A stretch of DNA of 8,002 bases from assembly GCA_964466745.1 (NCBI GenBank), contig CAYXOX010000137.1, positions 1-8,002 of the forward strand, in the 5' to 3' direction. Source of the stretch: CAYXOX01 sp964466745 (GTDB lineage: Bacteria > Pseudomonadota > Alphaproteobacteria > Rhodobacterales > Rhodobacteraceae). The first letter of the stretch is position 1, and each line of letters opens with the position of its first letter. A program made the translations under genes and the position numbers. This document shows, in pieces, positions 1 to 6,012 of the stretch. The notes beneath the pieces are model-generated. The model was not told where the DNA came from, did no database searches, and saw nothing but the letters and a program-made list of their open reading frames with translations.

Positions 1-412
1 GACCGCCCGAGAGCTGGCCGGGGTAGCGGGAGAGCAGCTGGCCGAGGCCGAGGATACCGGCGGCGCGGGCCACGGCGGCCTCGATCTCCCGAGGGGCGGC
101 GCCGCGCATCTTGAGGCTGAAGCCCATGTTGGCGGCCACGGTCATGTGCGGGTAGAGCGCGTAGTTCTGGAACACCATGGCGAGGTCGCGTTCCTGCGGG
201 GTGAGCTCGTTGACGAGACGCCCCCCGATCCGGATATCGCCGGAGGTGATGTCATCGAGCCCCGCTATCAGGCGCAGCAGGGTGGACTTGCCGCAGCCCG
301 AGGGGCCGACGAGCGCGACGAACTCGCCCGCCGCGATCTCGACGGACACCGATTTCAGCGCCTCCACGGCACCGAAGCGCTTGACGACGTTCTCGATCTG
401 GACGGAGCCCAT
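1..412 (-). CDS. ABC importer ATP-binding subunit, MalK/UgpC type (N-terminal part; 3' end cut by window edge)
   Basis: This is the ATPase that would power the importer encoded upstream in the same operon, acting on the cytoplasmic face of the inner membrane. The visible 137 residues begin MGSVQIENV and contain Walker A GPSGCGKST (residues 36-44) and the Q-loop in VFQNYALYPHMTV (Q82). The LSGG of the ABC signature is at 134-137, where the window ends. Walker B, the H-loop and any C-terminal TOBE/OB domain lie outside. The start at 412 is supported by an AGGAGAG ribosome site at 417-423 that overlaps the stop codon of the preceding gene; the gap between the two genes is 10 bases. The Q-loop sequence NYALYPHMTV is typical of sugar and glycerol-phosphate (CUT1) ATPases. 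As the eighth gene of the operon it supplies the subunit the other transporter genes lack. Family assignment is firm; the substrate is unknown. Confidence 0.95.
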   Translation of the reverse strand, partial: MGSVQIENVVKRFGAVEALKSVSVEIAAGEFVALVGPSGCGKSTLLRLIAGLDDITSGDIRIGGRLVNELTPQERDLAMVFQNYALYPHMTVAANMGFSLKMRGAAPREIEAAVARAAGILGLGQLLSRYPGQLSGG

Positions 413-422
413 GCCGCTCTCC

Positions 423-1169
423 TCAGGGCCTGAAGGCGCGGTCGTGGCCGGGGATCACCAGCTGCGGAGACAGCGCCTGCACCCTGTCGAGCGAGGCGTT
501 GAGCTGGGCGAGCTGGCCTTCGGAATACCAGTGCGAGAAGCTGCGCTCGCGGTACTCGGAAGCGACCATGATGAGATCGCCCGCGATCAGCACGCGCTCC
601 TCGGCCGTTTCGACCATCAGCGAGATGTGGCCCGGGGTATGGCCGGGCGTGGGGATCGCGAGCACACCCGGCATCAGCTCGGTTTCCGTCTCAATCTCGG
701 TCACCTTTCCCATCATCGTCTTCTTGGCCTCGACGATGGGCCCCCCCTCGATCGCGGCCATTTCCTCGAGATCGCCCGCGCCCAGCGTCCAGGGTGTGCC
801 GGCCAGCTGCAGGATCGCGCCGGCGTGGTCGGTGTGGATATGGGTGGTGACCACCTCGTCGATGTCGCCGTAGTCCAGCCCGCGGCTCTGCAGCGCGTGC
901 CAGAGGATGCTGTAGGACCCGATGTGATGGTTGCCGGGATCCACGAGCAGCGTCCGCTCGCCGCGGATCAGCACGGTGGAGGCGGTGGGCAGGAAGCCCA
1001 CGTTGGTGCGGAAGATCGGCTGCGCGCCGGGCGCCACGCCCAGCATCTTCTCCATCCGGTCGAGCTGCTGTTCCGGGTTCGCGGCGAAGAGCCAGACCAG
1101 CTCGTCGCTGTCCCAGCGGAAGCGCAGGCAGACCGGGTTGATGATGACGTCGACGGTGGGCGCGGTCAT
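423..1169 (-). CDS. Metallo-beta-lactamase-fold hydrolase (lactonase-like)
   Basis: A 248-residue MBL-fold metallohydrolase, a normal length for single-domain members. The metal-binding set is complete: HIHTDH (H110, H112, D114, H115), TPGHTPGH (H177 or H181), D198 in AGDLI, and H242 in IPGHD. In this superfamily such residues hold one or two divalent metals that activate water for ester, thioester, lactone or lactam hydrolysis. The overall look recalls N-acyl-homoserine-lactonase and glyoxalase-II relatives, but nothing fixes the substrate. No signal peptide is seen, so it should be cytoplasmic. The start at 1169 has an AAGGGAG ribosome site at 1177-1183, and its ATG overlaps the stop of the upstream gene as ATGA, suggesting translational coupling. 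An in-frame reading extending further upstream is arginine- and proline-rich shadow of the neighbouring gene. Within the operon it may open a lactone made by the oxidoreductase at 3195-4202; that is inference. Confidence 0.9.
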   Translation of the reverse strand: MTAPTVDVIINPVCLRFRWDSDELVWLFAANPEQQLDRMEKMLGVAPGAQPIFRTNVGFLPTASTVLIRGERTLLVDPGNHHIGSYSILWHALQSRGLDYGDIDEVVTTHIHTDHAGAILQLAGTPWTLGAGDLEEMAAIEGGPIVEAKKTMMGKVTEIETETELMPGVLAIPTPGHTPGHISLMVETAEERVLIAGDLIMVASEYRERSFSHWYSEGQLAQLNASLDRVQALSPQLVIPGHDRAFRP

Positions 1170-2386
1170 GGCGCGGCTCCCTTCTGCGGCGGATGGGCGG
1201 CGAGGGCATCGCGGATCCAGTCGAGGGCCCGCAGCGGCATGAAGCTGTAGTTGTAGAAGCTCATTCCGCTGGCGCCGGGCGAGATGGCGGCGGCCTGTGC
1301 CGCGAGCCCCGCGGCGTCGGGCGTCTGGGGCAGCACCGCCCGAAGCGCGGGCACCTGCATCACCTCCGGTCCGACCGTGGCGGCATAGGTGGCGACCCGT
1401 TCGGCGAGCAGCTGCGGATCGGTCTGGTAGAAGGTCGGGTGCAGCTCGTCGACATGGCCGATACGGTCCATGTCGATGCCGTTCTGCCAGCGCCGGCCGT
1501 TGGGGCCGAGCGGGTAGAGCGGGCCGAAATCGAGGCAGGCCACGCGCAGGTCGCCCGCGGCGTGGATCGTGTCGGCCGCCTCGGCGATCAGGGTCGAGGG
1601 TCCGGTCTCGCGGCTGCGCAGGTAGGCGCCCATCTGGCCGCCGGCCCCCGCCTCGATCTCCTGCCAGCCCATGACGTCGCCGGGGCCGTTCTCCAGCGTG
1701 GCGTCCACCGTCTCGCGCACCCAGGCGCGCACCGCGCCTGCGTCCACGCCGTCGGCCTCGGCGCGGGCCATGCAGGCCGGGCAGAAGCACAGGCTGGCGA
1801 GAAACTCGATATCGGGGCCCATGGGCACCCCGATCACCTCGTGGTGGTGGTCGTGCCGCAGGGGCAGGTATTCGATCGATTCCAGCAGGACGCGTTCGAA
1901 GATGCCCATGGCCGCAACATCGGCCACCACCTTCAGGACGAGGTCGCGCACGGCGGGGTTGGACGGGCAGAGCGTGTGGGTGATCCTGTCTCCCCACGGG
2001 TTCTCCACCGCCACCTCCGGGTGCGCCGAGCCCACCCCGGTGTTGTGCAGCACCGGCATCCAGGCGGTGAGCGCGATGCCCCGCTCGGATGCGGCGCGGG
2101 CGAGGCCCGCCCAGAAGCTGGCCCAGTCGCCCGTGAGCGTGCTGATCGAGGGGCGCAGCGGGTGGCCTGCGTGCCATGGCCCGGGCGGGTAGTAGAGGGC
2201 GCCCGGTTCGGGGAAGTGGATGCGCCGCCGCGGGTTGTGCGGCAGGAAGAACATCCCCGAGTGGTACCAGGTGGTGATGTAGAGCGTGTTCAGCCCCGCG
2301 CGCTCCACCGCGTCGAGCACCGCGTCGGCGCCCTCGTCGATCACGTCCCAGGGGTAGGCATAGAGGCCGAGCGGTTGCGTGGTCAT
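1166..2386 (-). CDS. TIM-barrel glycosidase-like protein of unknown function with CFCPAC motif
   Basis: A 406-residue protein starting MTTQPLGLYAYPWDV. It resembles uncharacterised proteins annotated as hypothetical glycoside hydrolases with a TIM-barrel core. Visible signs are strand-like segments ending in polar or acidic residues: GLNTLYITTWYH (31-42), IALTAWMPVLHN (104-115), VLLESIEYLP (166-175, with E169), VACLDFGPLYP (282-292, with D286) and GMSFYNYSFM (374-383). A cysteine/histidine-rich stretch is notable: C140, the run RHDHHHE (177-183), and CFCPAC (C200, C202, C205), which could bind metal. There is no signal peptide, so any glycosidase activity would be cytoplasmic. The start at 2386 has GGAG at 2395-2398 and overlaps the upstream stop as ATGA; the 3' end overlaps the next start in the same way. 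The catalytic residues are not established, and it could equally be an isomerase-like or non-catalytic barrel. Confidence 0.85.
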   Translation of the reverse strand: MTTQPLGLYAYPWDVIDEGADAVLDAVERAGLNTLYITTWYHSGMFFLPHNPRRRIHFPEPGALYYPPGPWHAGHPLRPSISTLTGDWASFWAGLARAASERGIALTAWMPVLHNTGVGSAHPEVAVENPWGDRITHTLCPSNPAVRDLVLKVVADVAAMGIFERVLLESIEYLPLRHDHHHEVIGVPMGPDIEFLASLCFCPACMARAEADGVDAGAVRAWVRETVDATLENGPGDVMGWQEIEAGAGGQMGAYLRSRETGPSTLIAEAADTIHAAGDLRVACLDFGPLYPLGPNGRRWQNGIDMDRIGHVDELHPTFYQTDPQLLAERVATYAATVGPEVMQVPALRAVLPQTPDAAGLAAQAAAISPGASGMSFYNYSFMPLRALDWIRDALAAHPPQKGAAP

Positions 2387-3183
2387 GGGGTGGTCTCCGT
2401 TGCTTTCGGAAGCGGCCAGGTGGCGAAATCCTCGAGGAACCGTGCGACGGCGGCCACCATCGCGGCGTGCAGGGCCTGGCCGCGCTCGGCGCTGGCCAGG
2501 GTCGGCGCGCCGATCACGCCGCTTTCGCTCAGTTCCTTGAAGCTGGCGGCGGCGGCCACAGGCCCGCCCGAGAGCAGGTCGGCGGCGAAGTAGCGCGAGC
2601 GGTCGAGCTGGACGTCGGCTGCCTTGTCCATCTGCACCAGCTCGGGCGCGGTGGCGAGCATCAGCGATGTTTCCATCTCGCAGGCATGCATGATCCCGCC
2701 CGGCTCGGAGCGCCGCCACTCGGCCAGCTCCTTCAGCGCGAAATCCCAGTACGCGGCCGTAACCGCGCTCACCCCGTGCTCGTAGCGCAGGGTCTGGACG
2801 AGGTTCTTCAGAAGGTTGGCGTTGCCGCCGTGGCCGTTGAGGATGGCGATCCGCCGGAAGCCGTGCCCGGCGAGGCTCAGCACCACCTGTCCGACCACCG
2901 CCGAGAACGTTGTATCGTCGAGCGTGATCGTGCCTGGGAAATCCCGGTGGTGGGGAGAGTAGCCCGTCCAGACGGTGGGGGTGACGACGGTGGGATGCGC
3001 CCGGGCGGCCTGCGCCGCGGCGGCCTCGCAGGTGGTGCCGGAAAGATGCGCGTCCACCCGCAGTGGCAGGTGATGGCCGTGCTGCTCGAACGCGCCCACG
3101 GGCACGACCACCACCGGGTCCGCCGCGAGCAGCGCCTCGACCTCGGGCCAGGTGTAATCGCCCAGTCTGACCTTGTGGGGCAT
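2383..3183 (-). CDS. Creatininase-family metal-dependent amidohydrolase
   Basis: A 266-residue protein, the usual length for the creatininase family, whose known members hydrolyse cyclic or linear amide bonds using two divalent metals. Family motifs are clear: GAFEQHGHHLPLRVDAHL (E33, H35, D44), NGHGGN (H118, N121) and HACEMETS (H166, E169, E171). True creatininase carries a metal-binding glutamate two residues after the NGH histidine; here that position is glycine (G120). Another acidic residue, perhaps E169, must serve, as I believe it does in other non-creatininase branches. It should therefore not be called creatininase. The start at 3183 follows an AGGAGG site with 5-base spacing, 11 bases after the oxidoreductase stop. 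It lacks a signal peptide and so should be cytoplasmic. Its place between a sugar-type oxidoreductase and a glycosidase-like protein suggests it opens an amide or lactam in the imported compound; that is inference. Confidence 0.92.
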   Translation of the reverse strand: MPHKVRLGDYTWPEVEALLAADPVVVVPVGAFEQHGHHLPLRVDAHLSGTTCEAAAAQAARAHPTVVTPTVWTGYSPHHRDFPGTITLDDTTFSAVVGQVVLSLAGHGFRRIAILNGHGGNANLLKNLVQTLRYEHGVSAVTAAYWDFALKELAEWRRSEPGGIMHACEMETSLMLATAPELVQMDKAADVQLDRSRYFAADLLSGGPVAAAASFKELSESGVIGAPTLASAERGQALHAAMVAAVARFLEDFATWPLPKATETTP

Positions 3184-3188
3184 TGCGT

Positions 3189-3194
3189 CCTCCT
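3189..3194 (-). promoter_or_regulatory. Ribosome binding site for the creatininase-family gene
   Basis: A perfect AGGAGG lies directly after the TGA of the oxidoreductase gene and 5 bases before the ATG at 3183. It fixes that start over the long upstream in-frame extension and is the strongest Shine-Dalgarno match in the operon. Confidence 0.85.
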
Positions 3195-4202
3195 TCAATC
3201 CAGCTCGTCGATCCGCACCGGCCGGGCCTCGGCGATGGAGAGCTTCATCGCCGCGACCACCGCTTCGGCCGCCCGCGCCTCGGCCAGCCCGACGGGCCCC
3301 GGCGCGCCGGCGAGGGTGCGCGTGACGAAGCCCTGCAGCGAGGCCGCCAGCGCGCCGCCGACATGGCCGGTGGAATCGATGGGCCAGTGTGTGAGGTCGG
3401 GGCGCGAGAAGCCCTCGGCGCCGAGCACCGTCATCCCGCGGTCGCCGCCCTCGATGGTCACGCCGCCGCCGTCGCCGATGACGTGGAAGGCCGGGTCCAG
3501 CGGTGCGGGCTGGGATATCGGCAGCACCCAGGACGTTTCCAAAACGGCGACCGTCCCGTCGGCGAAGCGGAGAGTTCCGACGACGGCGTCGTGGGAGCCG
3601 TAGGGCGCGCATTCGCGCACCACCGCCTCGGCGTAGACGCGCTCGCACGGGCTCGGGGCGATGGCCAGCGTCATCTCGATGTCGTGGATCAGCGTGGAGG
3701 AGAGCAGGTCCGTCCAGGGAGCGTATTTCTCGATCCCCGCGCGCGTGCCGCGGCGCCGCGCGAAGATGCTCACGAGGTTGCCGAGCGCGCCCTCGGCCAC
3801 CAGCGCCTTCAGCCGGTCGAAGCGCGGCTCTGCGTGCAGGATGAAGTTGACCTCCGGCGCCGGGCCGCCGACCTCTCGCAGATCTGCGATCAGCCTGTCC
3901 ACATCGGCCAGCGACCTGCCCAGCGGCTTTTCCAGCATCAGCGCGAGGCCCTTCTTCGCCGCGGCGAGCGCCGGAGCGTGGCGGGCCGTCTCCGGGGTCG
4001 AGATGCTGGCGGCGTCCAGCTCCTCGGCCTCGAACAGCGCGGCATGGTCGGAATAGGCGCGGCAGCCCAGCTCGGCGGCGAGCGCCTCGGCGCGGGCGGC
4101 ATCGCTGTCGCAGATGGCGACGAGCGTGCAGCGCGCATCGGCGTGGTAGATGCGCGCGTGCAGCGCCCCGATGAGCCCGGTTCCGACGACGGCGATACGC
4201 AT
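3195..4202 (-). CDS. Gfo/Idh/MocA-family NAD(P)-dependent oxidoreductase
   Basis: A 335-residue dehydrogenase of the family that oxidises or reduces hydroxyl groups on sugars, inositols and related cyclic polyols. The N-terminal Rossmann domain shows VVGTGLIG (GxGxxG, residues 5-12) and an acidic residue after the second strand (D32 in ICDSD), which favours NAD over NADP. EKP at 91-93 is the family's nicotinamide-site lysine motif. The C-terminal alpha/beta domain carries LIHDIE (171-176), whose H173 and D174 match the conserved catalytic HD of many members. Length and order are normal, and the protein is cytoplasmic. The start at 4202 has AGGGAGG just upstream, 11 bases after the permease stop. 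Such genes often sit beside CUT1 importers and oxidise the incoming sugar. Substrate and reaction direction cannot be told from sequence. Confidence 0.93.
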   Translation of the reverse strand: MRIAVVGTGLIGALHARIYHADARCTLVAICDSDAARAEALAAELGCRAYSDHAALFEAEELDAASISTPETARHAPALAAAKKGLALMLEKPLGRSLADVDRLIADLREVGGPAPEVNFILHAEPRFDRLKALVAEGALGNLVSIFARRRGTRAGIEKYAPWTDLLSSTLIHDIEMTLAIAPSPCERVYAEAVVRECAPYGSHDAVVGTLRFADGTVAVLETSWVLPISQPAPLDPAFHVIGDGGGVTIEGGDRGMTVLGAEGFSRPDLTHWPIDSTGHVGGALAASLQGFVTRTLAGAPGPVGLAEARAAEAVVAAMKLSIAEARPVRIDELD

Positions 4203-4206
4203 TGTG

Positions 4207-4213
4207 CCTCCCT
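4207..4213 (-). promoter_or_regulatory. Ribosome binding site for the Gfo/Idh/MocA gene
   Basis: AGGGAGG follows immediately after the permease TGA (4214-4216) and is 4 bases from the ATG at 4202. It supports that start over in-frame upstream codons inside the permease gene. Confidence 0.8.
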
Positions 4214-5056
4214 TCAGCGTTCGGCCCCGGCGAGCAGGACCCGTGTGATCAGGCGGTTGAAGACCAGCATCATCACGGCCACCGGCAGCAGCGTGAGCAC
4301 GGCCGCGGCGGCCTGCTGGCCCACCTGGATGTCGATCGTGCTGCGGAACATGCCGAGCGCGACGGTGCTGATCTTGACGTCGTTGGTGAAGATCAGCGGC
4401 GTGAGAAACTCGATCCACGACAGGATGAAGGCGAAGACGAACCCGGCCAGCAGCCCCGGGCGCATCAGCGGCAGCACGATCCGCACCATCACCTGCACGT
4501 CCGAGCATCCGTCGATCCGGGCAGCGTCCTCGATCTCGCGGGGAAGCTTGTCGATGAACGTTTTCAGGATCCATATCTCGAAGGGCAGGATGAAGCCGGT
4601 GTAGGCCAGCACGAGCGCGAGGTAGGTGTCGTCGATCCGCCAGCCGACGAAGAGCACGAACATCGGGATCAGGAAGATCGTGGTCGGCAGGAAATAGACG
4701 GAGACCATCCCGCCCAGCATCAGGTTGCCGCCGGGCAGCCGAAGCCGCGAGAAGGCGTAGGCCGCCGGGAACGCGACGGTGACGCACACCAGCGCCGTCA
4801 GCGTGGAGACGGCGAGGCTGTTCAGGATGCCCTCCCGCAGCGGCACGATGTGCCCGGGCGTGAGCACCGCGCGGAAGTGCTCGAAATAGAGCGTCTCCGG
4901 CAGGAAGCGGACATCGCGCGAGCGGATCACCGCCTCGGGCTGCAGGCTCGTCAGGAAGAGCCCGTAGAGCGGGAAGGCCATGAGCACGAACACGACAAGG
5001 GCCGCGCCGTAGACGAGCAGCTGGCGCCCGAGCGCGCGCTGGCGGCGGGAACTCAT
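4214..5056 (-). CDS. ABC sugar-type importer permease, MalG/UgpE class
   Basis: A 280-residue inner-membrane permease of the CUT1 type. Hydrophobic segments at about 12-34, 78-103, 112-136, 144-165, 200-222 and 247-270 give the six-helix MalG pattern. The cytoplasmic EAA loop that docks on the ATPase is at about 176-196 (EDAARIDG followed by VLP). The arrangement FVWAM-free second-permease style and short N-terminus fit the MalG/UgpE rather than the MalF/UgpA partner. The start at 5056 has GGGGAG at 5064-5069 with 7-base spacing, and its ATG overlaps the stop of the first permease as ATGA, so the two are probably translated in a coupled way at similar levels. It forms a heterodimeric channel with the product of 5053-6012. 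The transported compound is not determined. Confidence 0.95.
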   Translation of the reverse strand: MSSRRQRALGRQLLVYGAALVVFVLMAFPLYGLFLTSLQPEAVIRSRDVRFLPETLYFEHFRAVLTPGHIVPLREGILNSLAVSTLTALVCVTVAFPAAYAFSRLRLPGGNLMLGGMVSVYFLPTTIFLIPMFVLFVGWRIDDTYLALVLAYTGFILPFEIWILKTFIDKLPREIEDAARIDGCSDVQVMVRIVLPLMRPGLLAGFVFAFILSWIEFLTPLIFTNDVKISTVALGMFRSTIDIQVGQQAAAAVLTLLPVAVMMLVFNRLITRVLLAGAER

Positions 5057-6012
5057 GCCGGGGCTCCCCGGTAGCGGGCGAGAAAGCGGCGCGCGAGGGT
5101 CACCAGCAGCACCACGAAGAGCGTCACGAGAAGCAGGGTGTAGGCCGCGGCGGAAGCCCGGCCGAGATCGAAGTTCTGGAACGCCTCCTGGTAGACGTAG
5201 TAGTTGAGCGTGGTCGTCTGCCCCGCCGGTCCGCCGCGGGTGAGCACGAAGATCGTGTCGAACGCCTTCATGGCCCAGACGAACTGGATCAGCAGGAGCG
5301 GAACCGCGATGGGCAGCATCAGCGGAACGAGGATGTGGCGGAACTGCTGCCCCGGGCTCGCGCCATCGACCGCCGCGGCCTCGAAGACCTGTGCCGGCAA
5401 GCTTTGCAGGCCGGCGAGGAAGAACAGCACCATGAAGGGGATGGCCTTCCAGATCTCGGCGATGGCGATCACGTGCAGCGCCGTCCAGCCGTCGCCCAGC
5501 CAGATCTTGTAGCTGTCGATCAGCCCAAGCCGCGTGAGCACGGCGTTCACGAAGCCGACGTCGGCGTGGAACATCTGGCCCCAGAGCACGCCGGCGACGA
5601 CCGGCGGCACCGCCCAGGGCAGGATCACCACGATGCGAAGAAGCCAGCGCCCGTGAAACGGCTGGTCGAGCAGCAGGGCGATGAGGAAACCGAGGATGGA
5701 CGTGGCGACGGCGATCAGGAGCCCGAAGTAGATCGTACGCCAGACGGCATCGATAAATCCTGCCATGCCAAAGAGATCGGTGAAGTTCTTAAACCCGATG
5801 AAGCCGCCAAGCTCCAGCCGGACCATGTCGAACTCGGAGACGCTGAGCGCCAGCGTGAAGATCGCCGGGTAGATGAAGATGCCGCCCACGAGCACCAGCG
5901 CCGGGCCGACCATGGCGAGCGCCCGCCAGACCTCGCGCCGACGCAGGAAGCCGGGCCGGCGCTCGGCCGGCCCGGTTGCGTTCGCTTTTCCGGCGTCAGC
6001 TTCGGCTGGCAT
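5053..6012 (-). CDS. ABC sugar-type importer permease, MalF/UgpA class
   Basis: A 319-residue inner-membrane permease. After a polar, Pro/Ala/Arg-rich cytoplasmic tail (1-30) come hydrophobic segments at about 32-54, 92-116, 125-145, 178-203, 225-247 and 288-308. The EAA loop is at about 211-230 (EAAAVDGA followed by LVP). FDTIFVLTRGGP (251-262) is a hallmark of CUT1 first permeases. The ATG at 6012 lies 17 bases inside the binding-protein gene. There is no clear Shine-Dalgarno before it (AGGCCGTTTCGCGCATCA), and no other ATG, GTG or TTG start occurs until residue 34, inside the first helix. The start is therefore kept but is probably reached by coupling to the upstream gene. A strong inverted repeat is embedded in codons 13-21. 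Confidence 0.95.
   Translation of the reverse strand: MPAEADAGKANATGPAERRPGFLRRREVWRALAMVGPALVLVGGIFIYPAIFTLALSVSEFDMVRLELGGFIGFKNFTDLFGMAGFIDAVWRTIYFGLLIAVATSILGFLIALLLDQPFHGRWLLRIVVILPWAVPPVVAGVLWGQMFHADVGFVNAVLTRLGLIDSYKIWLGDGWTALHVIAIAEIWKAIPFMVLFFLAGLQSLPAQVFEAAAVDGASPGQQFRHILVPLMLPIAVPLLLIQFVWAMKAFDTIFVLTRGGPAGQTTTLNYYVYQEAFQNFDLGRASAAAYTLLLVTLFVVLLVTLARRFLARYRGAPA
5064..5069 (-). promoter_or_regulatory. Ribosome binding site for the second permease
   Basis: GGGGAG lies 7 bases before the ATG at 5056, inside the last codons of the first permease gene. It supports the ATGA-overlap start. Confidence 0.75.
5951..5975 (-). repeat. Perfect 10-bp inverted repeat (hairpin) just after the binding-protein stop
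   Basis: Arms 5951-5960 (CCGGGCCGGC) and 5966-5975 are exact reverse complements separated by a 5-base loop, giving a hairpin of G-C pairs only. On the transcript it starts 20 bases after the stop of the solute-binding-protein gene and lies in codons 13-21 of the first permease. No U-run follows, so it is not a standard terminator. Hairpins at binding-protein/permease junctions in other importer operons stabilise the upstream mRNA or reduce downstream expression; the same role is proposed here by position only. Confidence 0.7.

Noticed and set aside
177..1250. A + strand open frame (357 codons) opposite the ATPase and MBL genes
   Set aside because: It is antisense to two genes with complete catalytic motifs, and its own translation shows no family features.
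1170..2177. In-frame upstream extension of the MBL hydrolase into the TIM-barrel gene, suggesting a fusion
   Set aside because: The extension is Arg/Pro/Gly-rich shadow sequence. The ATG at 1169 has a good ribosome site and an ATGA overlap with the real upstream gene.
1193..2593. A long + strand open frame (466 codons) opposite the TIM-barrel gene
   Set aside because: Its product is His/Arg/Gly/Ala-rich with no recognisable domain, and it lies antisense to a gene with clear structure. Long antisense frames are expected in GC-rich coding DNA.
2383..3183. Naming the amidohydrolase creatininase
   Set aside because: The glutamate expected after NGH is glycine, and the operon context is a sugar-type importer rather than creatinine degradation.
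3183..4604. A long + strand open frame (473 codons) opposite the oxidoreductase and second permease
   Set aside because: It is low-complexity and Arg/Gly/Asp-rich, crosses two real genes with intact motifs on the other strand, and has no domain or plausible ribosome site.
5951..5975. Reading the GC hairpin as an intrinsic terminator
   Set aside because: No U-run follows the stem, and termination there would cut off the permease gene that contains it.
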